Source of the DNA: Aquatica leii
Lineage: Eukaryota > Arthropoda > Insecta > Coleoptera > Lampyridae
Direction: 5' to 3'
Length of the DNA stretch: 64,000 bases
NCBI GenBank assembly: GCA_035610365.1
Contig: CM069437.1
Location: 58,614,093 to 58,678,092, forward strand
The translations under genes and the position numbers were made by a program. The notes below the pieces were generated by a model that ran no database searches, was not told where the DNA came from, and saw nothing but the letters and a program-made list of their open reading frames with translations. Positions 24,450 to 37,530 of the stretch are shown here, in pieces; the stretch's first letter is position 1, and every line of letters starts with the position of its first letter.

Positions 24450-27400
24450 CGTCGAGAAAACTAAATTGAAAAAAATTCCAAACGAAGTCTCAGAACCGGA
24501 CGGAATTAAACGGCCTAAGCAAAGAAATAGGAACTTGACTCGAAAATGTTGGAACATGCGAAGGGAGTGTCTATAGCAATAAATATCAAGCTATTGTTGT
24601 AGGAAGACAGGATTTCAATAATAGAAGTGTATGCTTTAATGGATGATTTTTTACAAGACGAAAAAAAAAGATTATTACGAACAACTGACGCGTCTTTTCA
24701 ATAGAATAAGAAATAGTAGAAAATATTGTTATGAAGGATTTTAACTGCTGCGTCGGAAATAGGGTAGCAAAAATTGGTTGGTAGCTACGACGAAAATGTC
24801 ATATTGCAATCGTTCGTTTGAGTTTTGAACGATTAAAACGTGTTGAGAAGTATATTACTGCGAACGAAAGTGATAAACGGTTATCATAGATCGCGAGTGA
24901 TAACCGGCGACTTTTATACGGTCGTAAAATTATCGCGCAAAGAAATGATTTCACAACAAGCCGTACCACAATCGCAAAATGAAGCGATACTAATGCACCA
25001 AAATAATGCATTATTTCAAGAAAATTACCGAGGTTCGCAAAACGAACAACTTTACAACCGTTGGAAATTATCGGAGAATGAAAAGGTAGTGCCATTAACA
25101 GGGCCGACCAACTCCAAATCTAATTAAACAAAATACATAATACGTATAAAGAACTGAGCAAAAAATACTCAGAGCTAGAAAAAATAGTATTGCCTAATTG
25201 CCTAACAACACTAAAAAAGGGGAGAAAAACATTACACCGATGAAGAGGACTAGCTCATGAGACAGAGTGGATTTGTATGAAAAATAGGAAGAAAAGAAAA
25301 ATGAAAGCTTACGTCACCACCACCACAACAACAAAAACAAGAACAAGCTAATAACAGTAACGATGTGAAAGCTAAAAAAACCAAAGCACCCCCACCTATC
25401 ATAGTGGATGACATTAAGAACTTCATGTTATGGTTAATCATATTTCTAATGCACAGATTACAGTCATTAATGATAAAAATATTAAAATAAATGTACAGGA
25501 TAACACTGATTTTAAAAGATTTCTGCAGCATTAAACAAAGCGGAATGCTTCTGGCATTCTTATGAGAATAAACGGAACCAACCAATAAAAGTTATGGTCA
25601 ATAGGCACCGCAATGTAAAAAGTGCCTAGCATATGGCCATACAATACAGCTTAGATATAAACCAGAGGAATTCTAAACAACTGCCGTTAACGTTAAAACT
25701 AAGACACATGAGTTGGTAGTTGGCAGCAGTATATTGTCGTCTAAAGCATGCACTAAAAAAAGATCAGTATTTCGACTTTTTGAATAGCCATGGTTAAAGA
25801 TTCATCATAGAAGGCGACTGTAATGCTACAAACACTGATTGGGCATCCAGGTTAACAAATACGAAACAGTTAAAATGCAAAGTACTGTCCATTGTGAAGC
25901 CGACATACTGGCTTACAACTCCACAAAAAATCCCAGACTTGATTGATTTCTTTATTATTCAAAATCTATTTCTAAACTATATACACGTTGAAAAGAAATG
26001 GGACATTAACTCTGATCATTCCCCTATGTTTTTTACACTCAATGATAGCATTATACATAAAGAGTTTAGTCCTAGATTAGTCAATAAATTAACTAATCGG
26101 TGAAGCTTTAAACTCCAACTGAAAGAAAATATTAATTTGTTAATACTTTTAAGAAATGATAAACAAATGAAGCTGAAATTTTTGTCAAAAAGCTGCATGG
26201 AATAACACCTCTACCATCACCACATAGACCAAAGGTAACAGCTATCCAAGAAATATAAAAGAACTTGTCTTTGAAATGAGAAGGCTCAGAAAAATATGGC
26301 ATCAATGATCAATATCAAGCTCTAATAGATAAGACTAGATTTAATAACGCTACCTAGCAACTTAAAAAAGTAATTCAAAAATTTTAAAATAAAAAAATCA
26401 GTGAATACTTAAGTAAACTAACAAATGACAATAAAACTGATTATTCACTCTAAAGAGCTATCAAAAGCTTAAAAAGACCGATCTTGCAGAATCCATCAAT
26501 AAGAAATGCAGATGGAAGTTGGACAAAAAGTAACCACCAGAAAGCTACTAGATTTGCTGAACACCTTGCAAGCACACTTCAACCAAAGGAAAGTAAAAGC
26601 ACCTGAAATAGAGAAAACCTTAACAAAGATGAAAATGAAATCAGACTCCAAAAGAAGTTCTAGCTGAAATTAAAAGCATTAAGATGTGTACTTCAGATAT
26701 GGAAAGTAGCTGACTTTTTGATCCCTGAAACCACGTAATGAAGTTTTATCTTACAGGCCAATTTTCTTATTACCTGTCCAAAAAGCCACTTCTTAAAAGG
26801 TTGACACTAATTATAGAGGAGAGAAACCTAATTCTACCACATCACTTTGGTTTTAGAAAAACCCACTCCACTATAGATGAAGTTTACAGAATAACGGATA
26901 CAATTAAAAGATCGCTAGAGAAAAGAAAAGTCTGTTCTACTATCTTCCTTGATGCAGCACAAGTTTTCGATAAAGTCTGGCACGAGGGACTTTAGTATAA
27001 ACTCTAAAAACTTTTACCCAGACTATATGCGCAGCTATTGGAATCATATATTTCAGATAGAGCTTTCAGAATTTAGCAAGAGGATGCCTACATTGAAATA
27101 AAAGAAATTAAAGCAGGAGTACCACAGTGCAATGTATTGGAAGTTTTGCTTTATCTCTTTTACAGTAATGATATTCTTGATTTAAGATACGACACGATAG
27201 CTACCTTTGCAGACGACACTGCCATCTTTACGAAGAAGCAAATATCTGTTAATAGGATAAACGACTGGACTAAACGCTGGCGAATCAAATTGAATGAAAT
27301 TAAATTGGTTTATGTCAATTTTACAAATAAACATGATCAACATATCCCTATTAGTATAAATAGTACACCAATACCATATGCTAACACAGCTAAATACCTA

Positions 27401-27980
27401 GACATTACGTTGGACGCTAGGAGGCGCTGGAAAGCCTACGTAAAAAAAGTGAAAAACTTGGACTTCAGTACAGCAAAATGTTTTGGTTTTTGGGTAGACA
27501 TTCCACCCTATGAATATGGCATAAGCTATGGGGTTGTGTCAGAAAAACCAATACTGAAATCATTCAGCGCTTTCAGAATAAAGTACTGAAAGATATTGTT
27601 AATGCTCTTTGCTACTTCAGAAACTGTAACGTTCATAGAGACCTGGAAATGGATACAGTTAGTGAACTATTATAAAATATGCCAGAAGTCTTGAACAGCG
27701 ACTTCTTCCACATGTCAACGTAGAGGCTATCCAGCTCTTAAACAATGCGTTGTTGGTTAGACGGCTCAAGAGAATCAAACCGTTTGAGTTGGTTTAAGTG
27801 TTAGTTAAAAAGCAAAGTAAAGCGCTGATAGTGTATACGTCCAATAAGTGTAATTAAGTAATTAGAGTCTTCGAACTGCGAATTTCTAGTTTTAAGTTGT
27901 AGTAGTACCCGAAGCTGCAAATACAGCTTTAGGACAAAACAAAAAATAAGAATATCTGTAGAAAAAAAAAGGTTGATAGA
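24450..27980 (+). pseudogene. Jockey-type LINE, nearly full span but heavily decayed
   Basis: Fragmentary frames occur in LINE order. 24840-25130 resembles an ORF1 N-terminal region. A low-complexity ACCACC/ACAACA stretch lies near 25315. The end of the endonuclease domain is at 25900-26100 (YIHVEKKWDINSDHSPMF). The reverse transcriptase runs from 26740 (FGFRKTHSTIDEVYR) through motif A (FLDAAQVFDKVWHEGL, near 26950) and motif B (AGVPQ, near 27115) to the catalytic TFADDTAIF near 27205. The C-terminal region ends near 27790 (RRLKRIKPFELV). A non-coding tail reaches about 27980. Many stops make it inert. The Jockey assignment rests on the FADDTA box and overall layout. Confidence 0.8.
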
Positions 27981-29142
27981 AAGAAGTTAACAACTGCAGA
28001 TATAAGAGAAGAAAATACTTACAATCGGCGATTCAAACTATGCGATAGGCCAACTCGCGGCAAAAACTTGAACTACCGTTGTACACAATTTGTAGATTTT
28101 TCATTTTGAATTTCTTCTTTGTTGTTAAGTATGTTTCAGAAAAAATGCACATAATTAACAATTAACAGTGGTAAAATAAAAACTTGGAAAATCTATTACT
28201 AAATAATATAAACGTTTGTTCGCAACATTTTTAAATAAAATATTATTTTTATTAGACAAATATATATATGTATATATGTTATTATAATTTTACATTGTCA
28301 TCATTAATAAAATTTCATATGTTAAGACAAACTGCTTGGCAGTTAAAAATATGGAGGTTCCAACGCTACACTTGCCTTCTCTACAACATCTCACCATTAG
28401 AACCACAACTAAAATAGCTACCAAAACTTTCAAGTAAAAGTCGATGTCGGATGAAGTTGCGATGAGGAAACAACGTATCGATGTACATGTAAAATTAAAT
28501 TGATGCTTCTGAGCAACTAATTGTACTATTAGGTGACCGATCCAACTATGCTGGCTGTAAATTGAGTTGTAAGTAATTATCGTGTTGTTATACAGCACAA
28601 AACAACTAATAAATGCAATTTCTAACTTATATATACACTAATTATGAATCACAAATAGTATTAGTAAATCTAAAAGATTATAAAGTACATAAACTAAGCT
28701 TTGGATTTCAGAAAAGCTTGTAACAACACAAAAACAAGATGTATAAACACTACGGTAGTAAAAGTGATTATAACATCTACTGTTGCAACAGTAGTTCATC
28801 AGTTGCCGCTAAAGCCACTGAAACCTTAAATTGAATTGCCTATAGATGCAAATAATTTAAAAACAAGTGAAAAGATTTTAAAATATGCTGAGAAAAAATA
28901 ATGCGGAAAGTTTCATAATCAAGGACTGAATGAAGAAGAAGAAGAGGCACCGCAGTTAGTCAGGCCTATCCATACAGCTTTATACAGAAATGCATAGAGC
29001 CGAGACCTGCATCAACTTGTCTGTAATATGAACTATAAAAGAGTCTTGCATCTAATCAACAATTTAGTTCTGTGTTATGCGTGATGAGAAGTGCATATAA
29101 CAAATTTTCTTAGTCTTGGACAAAATATGCATAATTTTTTTG
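27981..29142. other. Spacer with an 18-bp perfect palindrome
   Basis: No gene recognised. A TA microsatellite lies at about 28260-28280. CTACTGTTGCAACAGTAG at 28777-28794 is a perfect palindrome. Confidence 0.45.
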
Positions 29143-31440
29143 CAGTGGAGGCTGGTGGTCAATCATACAAGAGGGTCATTAAAAAAACGCAATTATTGTA
29201 AAAAGTCTAGAAAAATATTTTTACAGTAACGCGATTTATATTTTAGATCAATTATATTTGTCTATCTTTACAACTACCAATATAGTCAATAACAAGTTCA
29301 TCAAAATTTATAATGTTTTTAGTAGAAGAAGATTGCTTAGAAGTGTTTTAATTCTTTTTAACGTAGAGAAACACGGCTCTCTTTCCACTGTAGTCACAGG
29401 TAAGTCAATCAATTGTTTTATTTAATATATCTATCTATTTTTACAAACATTTTCAATGTGGTTAATTGACATTTGGCAAGCGCTGTCCAATTGTAAGCGA
29501 ATATTAACGCTACCAAGAGTAGCAAAATTTATACAATTTTTCAAGTGACTCGCCGGATAACGAGTGCTTTTCATTTCTCTTTTAAATGTTATAAATCCTT
29601 AACATTATTGTTACACCATAATGTTTAATGAAAAAAAAACTGAAAACAGTAAACACATAAAACAGTAAAATCTATTATTTATTTCAAATCCACAAATCCA
29701 ATCTAACAAATCATACACAGATTTTTTTAAATTACTGTTGACTTCTTTATTTTTATGTTTACTGGTCTGTCGAACTTGAAGTAAAGGCTGAGGACGACCA
29801 TTAAATTTAAATTCTAAATATCTAAACTAATATTAGATATTAATCTTTTACAAATGAGTATTATAGATCAACTAAGAAAATCGACTGTAAAGTTCGTCAT
29901 ATGTGATAAAAAATGTGCATTCTAGCATCTGTGTTTTATACACACGTGCTGCGAAGATAATGATAAATGACGTAAGTCACGTAAACAAACGCTACAACAT
30001 ACTGCTGTGCTTTGAACCGATACAGGTGTGACGAAGTCGAATAAAACAATGTTATAACTAAATAATTTTTAAACGGCAAGACAACTGCATAGTGTGGCAT
30101 GTGCCACAGAACAAAGATTAATGATCAGTGTCGTCGAGATCACATGCGCATGCGTTATACTCACTTTTCAAAATCTTCCCGCCGGACTGGAAGACCTTTA
30201 GTCGTGCTACGTCGCATTCACTAATTTTTCAGCAGTAGTTATCATTCATTACCATTAGTTCTGTTGCTGAATTGTGTATGGTTAGCATTCTTCGTGTGTA
30301 TATGTATAAATTTTTACGTGGAAAAGATTCGTCTTCACCTACAGATGATAAAGAAGCCAGCACACGTATTGCAAAAAAACTAAAGAACATTGTAAAAAAA
30401 GGTACAATGACGACTACATTTAATATGCATTCTTGTGGTGTGGTGACGAAACGGCTTCAAAGTCACAGTGCATCATTTACGGCTAACATATTAAACAGTC
30501 AATGGCACATAGTAAACTTAATCGCCATCTGAATTCAACCTATTCCAGTTGCGCCAAAAAAGACAAACGCGGTTAGAACAAAATCGAAAACAGAAGCAAT
30601 TATTGAAATCAGCGATTACGGTTTCTGGAAAGGCCTTAGAAGCTAACTAGCAAAATAAATTGCACGCCAGAAAAAACTATATACTATCGGCGAAACACGT
30701 ATTAAGCCAGCATGCATGGAAATTGTTTGACTATGCTTGAGCTAAATAAAGTTAAAAAAGTGCATAAAGTCTCGTTGCTTTCCGATACTGTTAAAAAACG
30801 TATTCGCGACATGTCAATCACTATTTTAGAAACACTCATTAGAAAACTGGTATTGGCTGAACAATTTGAATTTCATTTCGTTAACGATGACTATTAAATA
30901 ACATCTGTTTTGTAAGGAGGTTCCAGAGCAAACTACCGGCGAAGAAATTTTTCAAGTAACCGATAATTTCTTCAAAATATATAATCTTCAATAGAGCAAT
31001 TGAATTGTTATTTGAATAGATGGTGCTGCGACAATGACGGGTAGTAAAAAAGGTTTTGTCTCTTGTGTAAAACAAACAATTTATACAATACAATTTACAC
31101 ATTGCTGCATATATCGAGAAGCGTTGATGGTCACGAATTTGCCAGAGAAACTTTTAAACACGATGAATGAATGGATTAAAATCATAAACATAATTAAATC
31201 AAGAGCCTTAAACTCGCGAATGAAATACAAACTGTGCAGAAATAAGAGTCAAATATGAATCCTTATTGTTCTATACTGAAGTTCCAACGCAAAGTTTTGG
31301 CTAAATTGTTTGAGCACCTTGGTGATGATTATTGGATAGCCAAAATTGCATACATGGCTGATATATTTAAGCATTTGAACAAACTTAATAAAGAAATGCA
31401 ATGTCGGAATAAGAATATATTGACGTTCTGTGACGTCTGA
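29143..31440 (+). mobile_element. hAT transposon, SCAND3/ZBED-like transposase, left end and body
   Basis: The left terminus starts CAGTGGAGGCTGGTGGTC at 29143, nearly the same as the left end of the short element at 33866. Interior non-coding blocks (around 29610-29720 and 29890-29960) are also shared with that element. Transposase pieces follow from about 30272. The right terminus was not found before the gypsy sequence starting near 31960, so the 3' end is lost or too decayed. Confidence 0.65.
30300..31440 (+). pseudogene. SCAND3/ZBED-like hAT transposase, broken
   Basis: Pieces in order: a short N-terminal part (KFLRGKDSSS), LNKVKKVHKVSLLSDTVKKR with DMSITILETLIRKLV (30735-30870), and DGAATMTGSKKGFVSCVKQT (31020-31080), the DGA(A)xM(T)G box around a catalytic residue of this family. 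Then come THCCIYREALM (31097), MNEWIKIINIIKSRALNS, and DYWIAKIAYMADIFKHLNKLN (31330-31390). This arrangement matches the hAT proteins often annotated as SCAN-domain-containing 3 or ZBED5/GTF2IRD2-like. The C-terminal dimerisation part is missing. Several frame breaks; inactive. Confidence 0.8.
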
Positions 31441-31959
31441 CTTCTGAATGACAATACGTCAATGCTTATTATTAGTCTAATTTGAATTTCTTGAATAGCA
31501 TCGCTAACATGCTTAGTTAACACCGCTAACTATTTTATTCGAAGTAACCAAGGAGTCCCGTTTTTTGTTTAGTTGAGTGTACGTAGTGCGTAATCTTGAA
31601 AATAAATTGAGAAATAAACAAATCTAATAAATATAATTTATTTCGACAGAAAGCGTTAAATGTTGTCGACAATGTAATTAGAACAATAGTATATTACGTA
31701 CTTACACAAATCTTGTAAACATTAAGTTTTTAGATTAGTTAAACTAAGAAATCAATGGAAATATTTACTCAAACACATAAATACTGCCGAGTGAAAATAA
31801 ACTTTACACACTATTTCTAGTTGAGAGCAAAAAGAGCCGGTTATTCATTCCCCTTTAGATCTTACCTTGAAACGACTTTAAAAATTGGATAAATTAGAAA
31901 ATGATCAGTTTTCGTCAGTTTTTGATCAAGTTGTTTGCACAAATCTTGTCAAACATTAT

Positions 31960-33760
31960 ATATAAGTAAATTCTCAGCCTATTAAACAACGTTTATTCAA
32001 AAACAAACCGATACATAATTAGAGAAAATGATTAAGTTAGGTGTGGAAAAATCTCAAAGCGCCTGGTCAAGCCCTATCCTTTTGTTTAAAAAGAAACATA
32101 ATACTTATTGACGCATACCATTATCATAGGTGTCATCGATTTTAGACCGTTTACGCATTGCTATATTTATTACGTCTCTCGATATAAAGTCCGCTTATTG
32201 GCAAATACCACTAAGTGAAGATTCAACATTTAGAAATAATATCTGAAGTATTACATATAATAAAAGAAGCAAATTTAACTCTTAGTCGTGATAAATGTCA
32301 ATTTTGTCGTTCAGAACTTCGCGTTATAAATTCTAATGATTTGACAGTCGATTCTTCCAAAGTAAAAGCAATTTTGCAGATTCCTGTGCCTACTAATGTT
32401 GCCGAGATTAGACGTATTATTGGTATGACATCTTGGTATAGACGTTTTTTTTCAAATTTTTATTTAGCTCCTTTCACTACTATTTTAAAGAAGAATTCCA
32501 AATTTAAATAGACTCCAAACAACGATGAAGCCTTTCAAATCATTAAAATTGTTTAGGTTCTGCTCCTATTTCAAATTATCTTGATTTTTCTGTATCTTTT
32601 ACTATTCAAACTGACGCTTCAGATTTTGGTATTGGTTCTGTTCTTACTCAAGTCATTGGTGAAGAAGAACATGTTATTTGTTACAATAATCGCTCATTAA
32701 CTAAATGGGAATGAAAATATTCTAACACCGAGAAAGAATATTTGGGTGTTCTTTGGTCTATATAAAAATTACGCTCATATCTAGAGAGCTTGAAGTTCAC
32801 TGTCGTTACTAATCATGCATCCTTAGCATGGTTGCATAATTTAAAAAAACCTACCTGACGATTGCCAAGATAGGCCGTTAAGCTCTAACAATTTGATTTT
32901 GAAATTATTTATTTGAAAGGAAAGGACCATGTGGTTTCGGACACCTTTTCTTGATCAGTACCGATTGTTGACACTGTGGATTCGGCTGAATCCAGCAGTG
33001 ATACCGATAAATAGATTAATAGTCTAACGGCTCGAGTTAGAACAAAACCAGCTGTTTTTCCCCATTGGAAAATTGTACGAAATAAGCTCTATAAATATGT
33101 TACTGTCGATTATCTTGATTTGTCGTTCCTAAATCCGAACGGTTCAAAATTTTGTTTAGATCTCATTATGAACCTACTGCAACACATTTTGATTTCAATT
33201 GATATTGCAGGACTTCTTTCTAAATCCAAGAAAAGTTTTTCTTACATTTAGGTCGTGGCAGACTATTTTTTCAAATTTGTATTGTTCTTTCCATTACATT
33301 CAGCTACCGCTAGTGCTGTTGTTAAGATTTAGAAGAAAATGTATTTTTAATGTTGGGTGTTCCGTTATATGTTTTGTGTGACAATGTTTAAAATTTTCTA
33401 GTACCCAGTTTAAAAAAATCTTCGTCTTACAAGTCATAAATTATTTATAACGCTAATTGCTATCTTCAGGCTAATCCATCTGAAAGGATATATTGAATTT
33501 TACAGACCATGTTATTTTCATATATAGAAAACAATCAACGAAATTGGGAGCAGTACTTAACCAAGGTCGCTTGTGCTTTTCGTACTGGTGTTCATGAAGT
33601 TACCGGTATGACTTTTTTCTGCGTCAATTTTGGCAGTGAGATATGTTTAGACGGTTCTCGTCATGGTTTTCAGACCGACTATAAATCTATCGATAGTTTC
33701 ATTTGGACTAATCGCGACCAATTAGATTAATGGAGCTCTGTGCTTAATATAGTTTTTTTT
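31960..33760 (+). pseudogene. Ty3/gypsy LTR-retrotransposon pol remnant
   Basis: Decayed frames run through pol in order. The start of the reverse transcriptase is near 32030. Its C-terminal part is at 32215-32510 (LTLSRDKCQFC, EIRRIIGMTSWYRRFF). RNase H is at 32600-32850 (FTIQTDASDFGIGSVLTQ, YSNTEKEYLGVLW, VVTNHASLAWLHNL). A tether reads YLKGKDHVVSDTF near 32925, and late integrase is at 33509-33725 (NWEQYLTKVACAFRTGVHEVTGMTFF). Numerous stops; not functional. The 3' non-coding part appears to resume beyond the hAT insertion at 34627 (GGAAGGAGTGGTGTAACC near 34659, typical of a gypsy tail before the LTR). Clear LTRs were not identified. Confidence 0.82.
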
Positions 33761-33865
33761 TCAGATGTAACGTTTTATCGTTTTTGTCAATGCATCGTAT
33801 TTTTTATGTTGGTTTTATTGATTATTGATCTATCGTATTTTTGATAAGGGTTTTATAATTTTATT

Positions 33866-34618
33866 CAGTGGCGGCTGGTGGTCAATCATACCAGAGGGTC
33901 ATTTTTAAAATATTTAAAAACGCAACTATCACAAAAAGTAAAGAAAAACTCTTTTGCTTTAAATCGATTTATATTTAAGATTTATTCATCTACAATCAAT
34001 CGGTAACATCATTTTTACACCATAATGAATCGTGTGAAAATAGTAAACATACAAAACAGTAAATGCTGTTCGTTTTTTCACATCTACAAACCCAATCTGA
34101 TAAATCATATATAGATTTTTGTACTACCGCCATTATGAAACAAAAACAGCAATACGTACTTAAACACAATTAATTTTCTTAACTTCTGAAAGTCATCGAC
34201 ATTCGTTACAAACGATGAATATTATCAAACTACTAAAAAATCGAGTGCTTTGTCGTATGTGATAAAAAATGTGCATTGCAGCATCTTGGTTTTACAAACA
34301 GGTGTTTCGAAGATAATAATAAATGACCGAGTACGGGAAATGGGACCCGGCTGACATCCGCAGAAAGGATTTAGGCATTTAGTTGTCTTTTTCTAATTCG
34401 CATAAAATGTGTGAGTTTCACTCTTGACTACAATAACATTTACGATTCAGCCACGATTCGGCTACATTATATAATACACACAGACTATAAAACACAACAT
34501 CCTCGGGTAAATTCGTAAGTTTTCGCATCTGTTTCTGTAATTTTAAAGTAAATATAATACATTTGTTATTGATTTTGGAGGGTCATTGTCCGAATGACCT
34601 AATAGAGAAACCGCACTG
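33866..34618. mobile_element. Non-autonomous hAT element (753 bp) with perfect 8-bp target duplication
   Basis: It starts CAGTGGCGGCTGGTGGTC and ends CGCACTG. ATTTTATT is present directly outside both ends (33858-33865 and 34619-34626), exactly the 8-bp duplication expected of hAT elements. GAGGGTCATT near the left end is mirrored by AATGACCCTCC near the right end. Interior blocks match the larger hAT at 29143-31440 but the transposase is gone, so this is an internal-deletion derivative of that family, sitting inside gypsy 3' sequence. Confidence 0.85.
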
Positions 34619-34626
34619 ATTTTATT

Positions 34627-35580
34627 CTTATCAAAGTACTTTGAGAAATTACTTTTCTGGAAGGAGTGGTGTAACCATCGTTTGATTTTCGTACCATAGA
34701 CTTTCGTTCTGGTTCTCGTATTTTTGTTTGCTTTAAAGTGACATTAGAATTTGTCGTTTATTGAGTTTTTTTAAGAAATTTGCTTTGAAATTTGAAATTA
34801 CATATTTTAAATCATCTTTATTATAAATTTAAATATCTTATTGTTTTGCGTTGTATTTTGGAAGTTTATTGACGTGTTTCAAATTATTGATATTTTAAAT
34901 ACGTTTAGTTTTAAGTTTCTTAGAAACTAAATTATATTAGAACATTTACTTTGGTCAACTGCTAAACGAACAATTTTGGATTTATTAATTTTTTTTTCTT
35001 TTAGGTAAAACTTAAGAAAAGCTTACTTTTCCAGAATGTCGAATTACCTTGTAATATTAGTTTCTCATAAAACATATATAACTTGATTTCATGCTTAAAA
35101 TGTCATAAAGTAATACAAAAATAAGTATTTAAATTGGTTCCTCTTTACATACTAGTTTTTTTTATGGTGTTATGATCCAAAGCTGGTAGTGATACCATTA
35201 AGTTTTACAATATTGTCTAAATAGTAAAAAAATTACATTCAACAACTAGAAAAGCATAAGCATTGCAACTGACACCTTTGCAGTAAGTTCTCCGATCTTG
35301 TAAACTTTCTTAGAAAACTTCAACATGCAGGTACATGCGTACAGATTTCTAAAATTTTATAGCTTTTGTATTACAGTCTTAAATGGATAAGTTTTATCTT
35401 GCTTTAGATAAGTAATCTATGTACAGTAAAAATTATAGTGATAAGACATAATAATGTGTAGTCACAGCTGTATATTCAAGATTTATGTAAATGTTTCATT
35501 AAATTTAAAACAGTAGTAAAAAAAGCTAATAATAATAAAACAATTATTACCAAAAACTTTAAAAAACCGGTTGCTTTTAT
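34627..35580. other. Gypsy 3' tail and AT-rich spacer
   Basis: The first roughly 150 bp probably belong to the gypsy element interrupted by the hAT insertion. After that I see no gene or defined repeat. Confidence 0.4.
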
Positions 35581-35589
35581 GGAATTTTA

Positions 35590-36960
35590 CACTGGGAGAT
35601 GTAAAAAATTATTGTGTAAAGTAAATTTCTCCATTTCCTTCAATGTGTCTCTGTCTTGGGCTTTTAGTATTAAATTTTTTTCCGTTGTTTTTTTTAGATC
35701 ATCGTGCCATCGTGTTTGTGGTCGTCCAACATTTCTTTTTGTTTCTCGTGAGCGCCATTGTAATAGTTTCTTGGTCTACTTTTCGTTGTTTTTAGCGATA
35801 TGACCCGCTTAACGCCATTTCAATCTCGTAATCTTTTCTACAATACCTTCAACCCTCGTTCTTGCTTTTATGTCTTCGTTTTGGATCTTGTCTCTGAGCA
35901 TGGCTTTTTTCATTGCTCGTTGGCAGATTTGTAATCTGTTTGCGCTGTGTTTTGTTAGCGTCATTGTTTCCATGCCATATGTAGCCACAGGAAAAATCGT
36001 ATACCTTTTGCTTGAGATTGTTTGGTATTTTGGTGTTTTTAAGGATATCACTAAGCTCGGCTGTCTAGTTTACTTCTCTTCTTTTGATGTTATGTCTTAA
36101 ATATTTACATTCTTGGACATTTTTTCTATAACTTGATTTCTTACAGTGATAATAATATTTTTTGAGCTTATCGTTTTAGCCTTTTTGATATTAATTTATA
36201 AGCTTGGTAGGCTTCGTCTAATTTATGCATTATGTCTTTTAATTCTTCTGCACTGTTAGTTACTAAAACTATATCGTCTACGAATCTTAAATTGTTTAAT
36301 CTTATTCAATCTATGTAAATGTCTTTATCTTGCTAGGGTAGATTGTTGAATACGCCTTCAAGAGTCAGGATAAAGAGTTTAGGGGAGATCGTGTCCCCTT
36401 GTCGCACTCCTCTCTACTGATATTTTATCGGTCGTCAAACCTTCATCAATTTTTATTTTCAACGTTGCTTTTACATATATGCGTGATGAGTTTAATATAT
36501 GGTAAATCGGTTCGCGCTCTTGCCATTCCTTCTAGTATTGCCAGGTTTCAATAGAATCGAAAACTTTATGGTAGTCAATAAATGCGATGTATTTATTGCG
36601 CTGTAGCTCTTTCTAAAACGCGTTTGTTTAATCCGTTAATAGAAGTCGAGCTTAGCCGTGAGTGGATTAGCCAGTATCTTAGTGAGTAGTTTATACCGAT
36701 AACAAGCTGATAGGTCGATAGTTTTTTAGATTTGTGCTGTCGTCCTTTTTGTAAATTAGAACTAGTTCCGCGTTTTTCCACGATTCGGGTATGCTCACTT
36801 CGGTAACGCATCGATTCATCAGTTTCAACATTGTCTTTTCCGAAGTTCTTCCTCCCGTTTTGAGCATTTCGATAATAATATTATCATCTGAACTCATAAA
36901 TCGGGGTTTAATCTCCGGTATTATGCTTTCAATAAAAGAATCTTTTTCCTGTTGGTAATA
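35590..36960 (-). pseudogene. RTE-clade LINE remnant
   Basis: On the minus strand from 36900 down: [15 protein letters not shown], then [20 protein letters not shown] and [18 protein letters not shown] (about 36880-36710), typical of the RTE reverse-transcriptase start. The catalytic box region is LRFVDDIVLV (36295-36265). TYGMETMTLTKHSANRLQIC and RDKIQNEDI lie at 35975-35870, and the C-terminal part at 35800-35600. The FADD box reads FVDD. Frames are broken throughout. Confidence 0.82.
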
Positions 36961-37215
36961 GGTGAGATGTTGAAATGACGCACTCGTTCAACTGGCTTTG
37001 TGGTTCTCAGAGAGCATTTTCGGCAGCCAACGACCCACAACTTGATTTCATGGACACGACTCTTAGGAATAACAATTTCACAAACTTTAATGCGACGATC
37101 TTCCATAATCAAACCTTCAACAATTGAGCAGTTTTTATCCGTGTGTGATGTCCTTGGTGAGGTCCGATCGTCCACCTTTAAATTTTCTGCACCAAACGCT
37201 GACTTCTTTTTGCCT
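36961..37215 (-). pseudogene. Mariner-type transposase fragment (HTH region)
   Basis: An 84-codon open stretch on the minus strand contains DDRTSPRTSHTDKNCSIVEG followed by EDRRIKVCEI and SRVHEI. This layout is that of the second helix-turn-helix of mariner/SETMAR-like transposases. The catalytic domain is absent and the sequence runs directly into the RTE remnant. A short fragment, so the family call is moderate. Confidence 0.55.
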
Positions 37216-37530
37216 TAAGACCGTCGGGCCATAAACGTCCTCTAATAAACAATGAATTTTCCTTTGGTTACTTCCTTCAGCTTACAAAAATCGGGTAACC
37301 GCACGCACTACACACTTGGAATATTCTGCGATTATATATGTCATGTTTGCTTTTCGTAAACTACTAAATTAAGTCCTACACGCAACAACGCTCCAGACTG
37401 TACTATCACGCTTCGACCTATCTAGAAATGCATATGACGGCAATATTTTGCCTAAGGTGTTTGTTTCACAGTCACCTATACCTTTCAAATCGGAGTCTTT
37501 TCGTATTTATATCTTTAACTCAAATAGTAC
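37216..37530. other. Spacer, nothing recognised
   Basis: No coding or repeat structure identified. Confidence 0.4.

Noticed and set aside
28290-28598. 102-codon hydrophobic ORF on the minus strand
   Set aside because: No family resemblance, next to TA-rich repeats; hydrophobicity follows from T-rich codons.
28777-28794. Palindrome CTACTGTTGCAACAGTAG next to TTCATCAG, resembling a minus-strand hammerhead core
   Set aside because: On the minus strand the box after stem II reads GATG rather than GAAA, so the catalytic core is broken.
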